A DNA stretch of 64,000 nucleotides from the NCBI GenBank assembly GCA_020249285.1, contig JADCFX010000008.1, positions 124,001 to 188,000 on the forward strand. The letters are read 5' to 3'. A program made the position numbers and the translations under genes. The notes beneath the pieces were generated by a model. It searched no databases. It was not told where the DNA came from and saw nothing but the letters and a program-made list of their open reading frames with translations. The DNA is from Roseomonas sp. GTDB lineage: Bacteria; Pseudomonadota; Alphaproteobacteria; Acetobacterales; Acetobacteraceae. Shown here piece after piece: positions 63,962 through 64,000 of the stretch; the first letter of the stretch is position 1; each line of letters opens with the position of its first letter.

Positions 63962-64000
63962 ATGAAAGATCTCGACCTTGGCACATTGCTGGCCGTGTTT
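63962..64000 (+). CDS. Start of an unidentified gene (cut by the window end)
   Basis: An ATG follows GAGGGAGAAACACC, a good ribosome site, 12 bases after the SQR-like stop. The first 13 codons read MKDLDLGTLLAVF. Too little is present to name it. The tight spacing suggests it is co-transcribed with the SQR-like gene. Confidence 0.5.
   Translation, partial: MKDLDLGTLLAVF

Overview
The window looks like a chromosomal segment of a GC-rich alphaproteobacterium, most likely from the Acetobacteraceae/Rhodospirillales (a Roseomonas-like soil or water heterotroph). This assignment is an inference. It rests on high GC content, the gene order SRP RNA–dnaX–ybaB–recR, secA–PpiC–argJ–mutT synteny, ialB–rlmN and DUF2244–nth pairs, and many small-molecule catabolic genes of the Bug, MmgE/PrpD, cyclase and SDR families. 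I saw no rRNA, tRNA, CRISPR array, prophage or intact insertion sequence.

Layout. 1-2.6 kb is a tightly coupled leftward run: JmjC oxygenase, OmpA-like protein, fasciclin lipoprotein and a truncated DUF2459 gene. 2.7-3.5 kb is a racemase. 3.5-7.3 kb is a visibly AT-richer surface-sugar cassette with a glycosyltransferase, an FdtA-type ketoisomerase, a DegT aminotransferase and an LpxA-like acyltransferase. 7.3-22.9 kb is mostly ordinary: GMC oxidoreductase, HIT protein, lipase-like lipoprotein, polA, MFS and AEC transporters, gmk–yicC, SDR, alcohol dehydrogenase, class V aminotransferase, a membrane ferredoxin-reductase-like protein and galU. 22.9-28.9 kb is a divergent catabolic locus with two MmgE/PrpD proteins, a Bug solute receptor, an SDR and a cyclase.

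29.3-32.1 kb differs from its surroundings. It holds a two-gene GNAT–argC operon preceded by what reads as a complete ribosome-mediated attenuator. The parts are a good promoter, a leaderless 31-codon leader ORF with four consecutive arginine codons, alternative hairpins and a strong intrinsic terminator. It also holds a glutathione S-transferase gene lying between secA and a degenerate copy of the secA 3' end. I regard the attenuator as the most interesting item here.

32.1-39 kb is the secA / PpiC / argJ / GNAT–Nudix fusion / CinA-like block. At 39.1-40.2 kb a phzF gene and an IS5-family transposase scar look acquired. 40.2-45.3 kb carries gluQRS, a hydrolase, an HNH protein, rlmN, ialB and a universal stress protein with a well-matched FNR/FixK box. 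45.3-51.4 kb is a second divergent catabolic locus (SDR and solute-binding protein; TauD, FAH, Ldh and peptide-binding protein). 51.4-56.9 kb is DNA replication and repair (recR, ybaB, dnaX, SRP RNA, nudC, nth). 57-59.4 kb is a crotonase–dienoyl-CoA reductase–crotonase operon. 59.5-62.4 kb is ychF–pth–rplY. 62.6-64 kb is a Tat-exported sulfide:quinone-oxidoreductase-like protein with a palindrome upstream, and the start of one more gene.

All calls come from reading the sequence by eye. Family names rest on recognised motifs, not on database searches.
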